Below are positions 6,050-6,088 of a stretch of DNA of 6,088 nt, piece after piece. The notes under the pieces were generated by a model that saw only the letters and a list, made by a program, of their open reading frames with translations, searched no databases and had not been told where the DNA came from. Origin of the DNA: Planctomycetota bacterium (GTDB lineage Bacteria > Planctomycetota > Planctomycetia > Isosphaerales > Isosphaeraceae); NCBI GenBank assembly GCA_021818605.1, contig JAKAUH010000612.1:1-6088 (forward strand), written 5' to 3'. The translations under genes were made by a program, and so were the position numbers. Positions within the stretch are counted from its first letter, which is position 1. Each line of letters begins with the position of its first letter.

Positions 6050-6088
6050 ATGATCCGGGCCTCCCTCAGTGATACGGCGAGAGCCAAC
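6050..6088 (+). CDS. possible start of the next gene, cut by the window edge
   Basis: ATG at 6050 opens a frame (MIRASLSDTARAN) that stays open to the window end, 13 codons. It lies 13 bases past the stop of the HtrA-like gene, with a purine-rich GGAACGAG just before it as a weak ribosome-binding site. The spacing would suit an operon partner. An earlier ATG overlapping the stop at 6036 closes after five codons. Too short to identify. Confidence 0.3.
   Translation, partial: MIRASLSDTARAN

Noticed and set aside
5239..6087. 282-codon minus-strand open frame opposite the HtrA-like gene
   Set aside because: Arg-rich shadow with no recognisable motif, while the plus strand has a continuous HtrA-PDZ reading frame.

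Overview
The window is GC-rich DNA that most likely comes from a planctomycete, probably of the Isosphaera/Singulisphaera type. Four things suggest this: very high GC at third codon positions, a small protein of a type I associate with Planctomycetes, a secreted protein combining a secretin-like N-domain with a Gly-Met tract, and long leaders in front of well-spaced genes. The lineage is inferred from protein style; no rRNA or other marker is present.

Layout. Positions 1-326 hold no convincing gene; one weak GTG-started frame (6-284) has coding-like base periodicity. On the minus strand, 755 to 327 encodes a 142-aa conserved protein of unknown function. A gene-free stretch (756-1205) carries candidate divergent promoters. 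On the plus strand, 1206-2906 encodes a 566-aa exported protein (signal peptide, TPR-like helices, coiled coil, STN/secretin-like domain, Gly-Met tract). It ends just after a run of nine A's. The next plus frame (2984-4303; helical repeats followed by a DUF2135-like beta domain) is open without a stop back through that A run. A probable terminator follows at 4305-4340. A 328-base gap (4341-4668) with a candidate promoter and a hairpin leads to 4669-6036, a 455-aa exported HtrA-like protein with one PDZ domain whose catalytic His and Ser are both replaced. A possible next gene begins at 6050 and runs off the window.

Main point. The two central reading frames look like one protein of about 1,032 aa, split at a slippery A9 tract. 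A -1 shift (or an A10 transcript) joins them smoothly through a plausible linker, and the downstream frame has no ribosome-binding site or signal peptide of its own. This could be programmed slippage giving a short and a long product, a recent frameshift mutation, or a homopolymer sequencing error. The sequence alone cannot decide.

How the genes may work together. The products of 1206-4303 and 4669-6036 both carry export signals and look like scaffold or binding proteins rather than enzymes. The terminator and promoter between them suggest separate transcription units. No metabolic pathway, mobile element, CRISPR array, tRNA or rRNA is visible.
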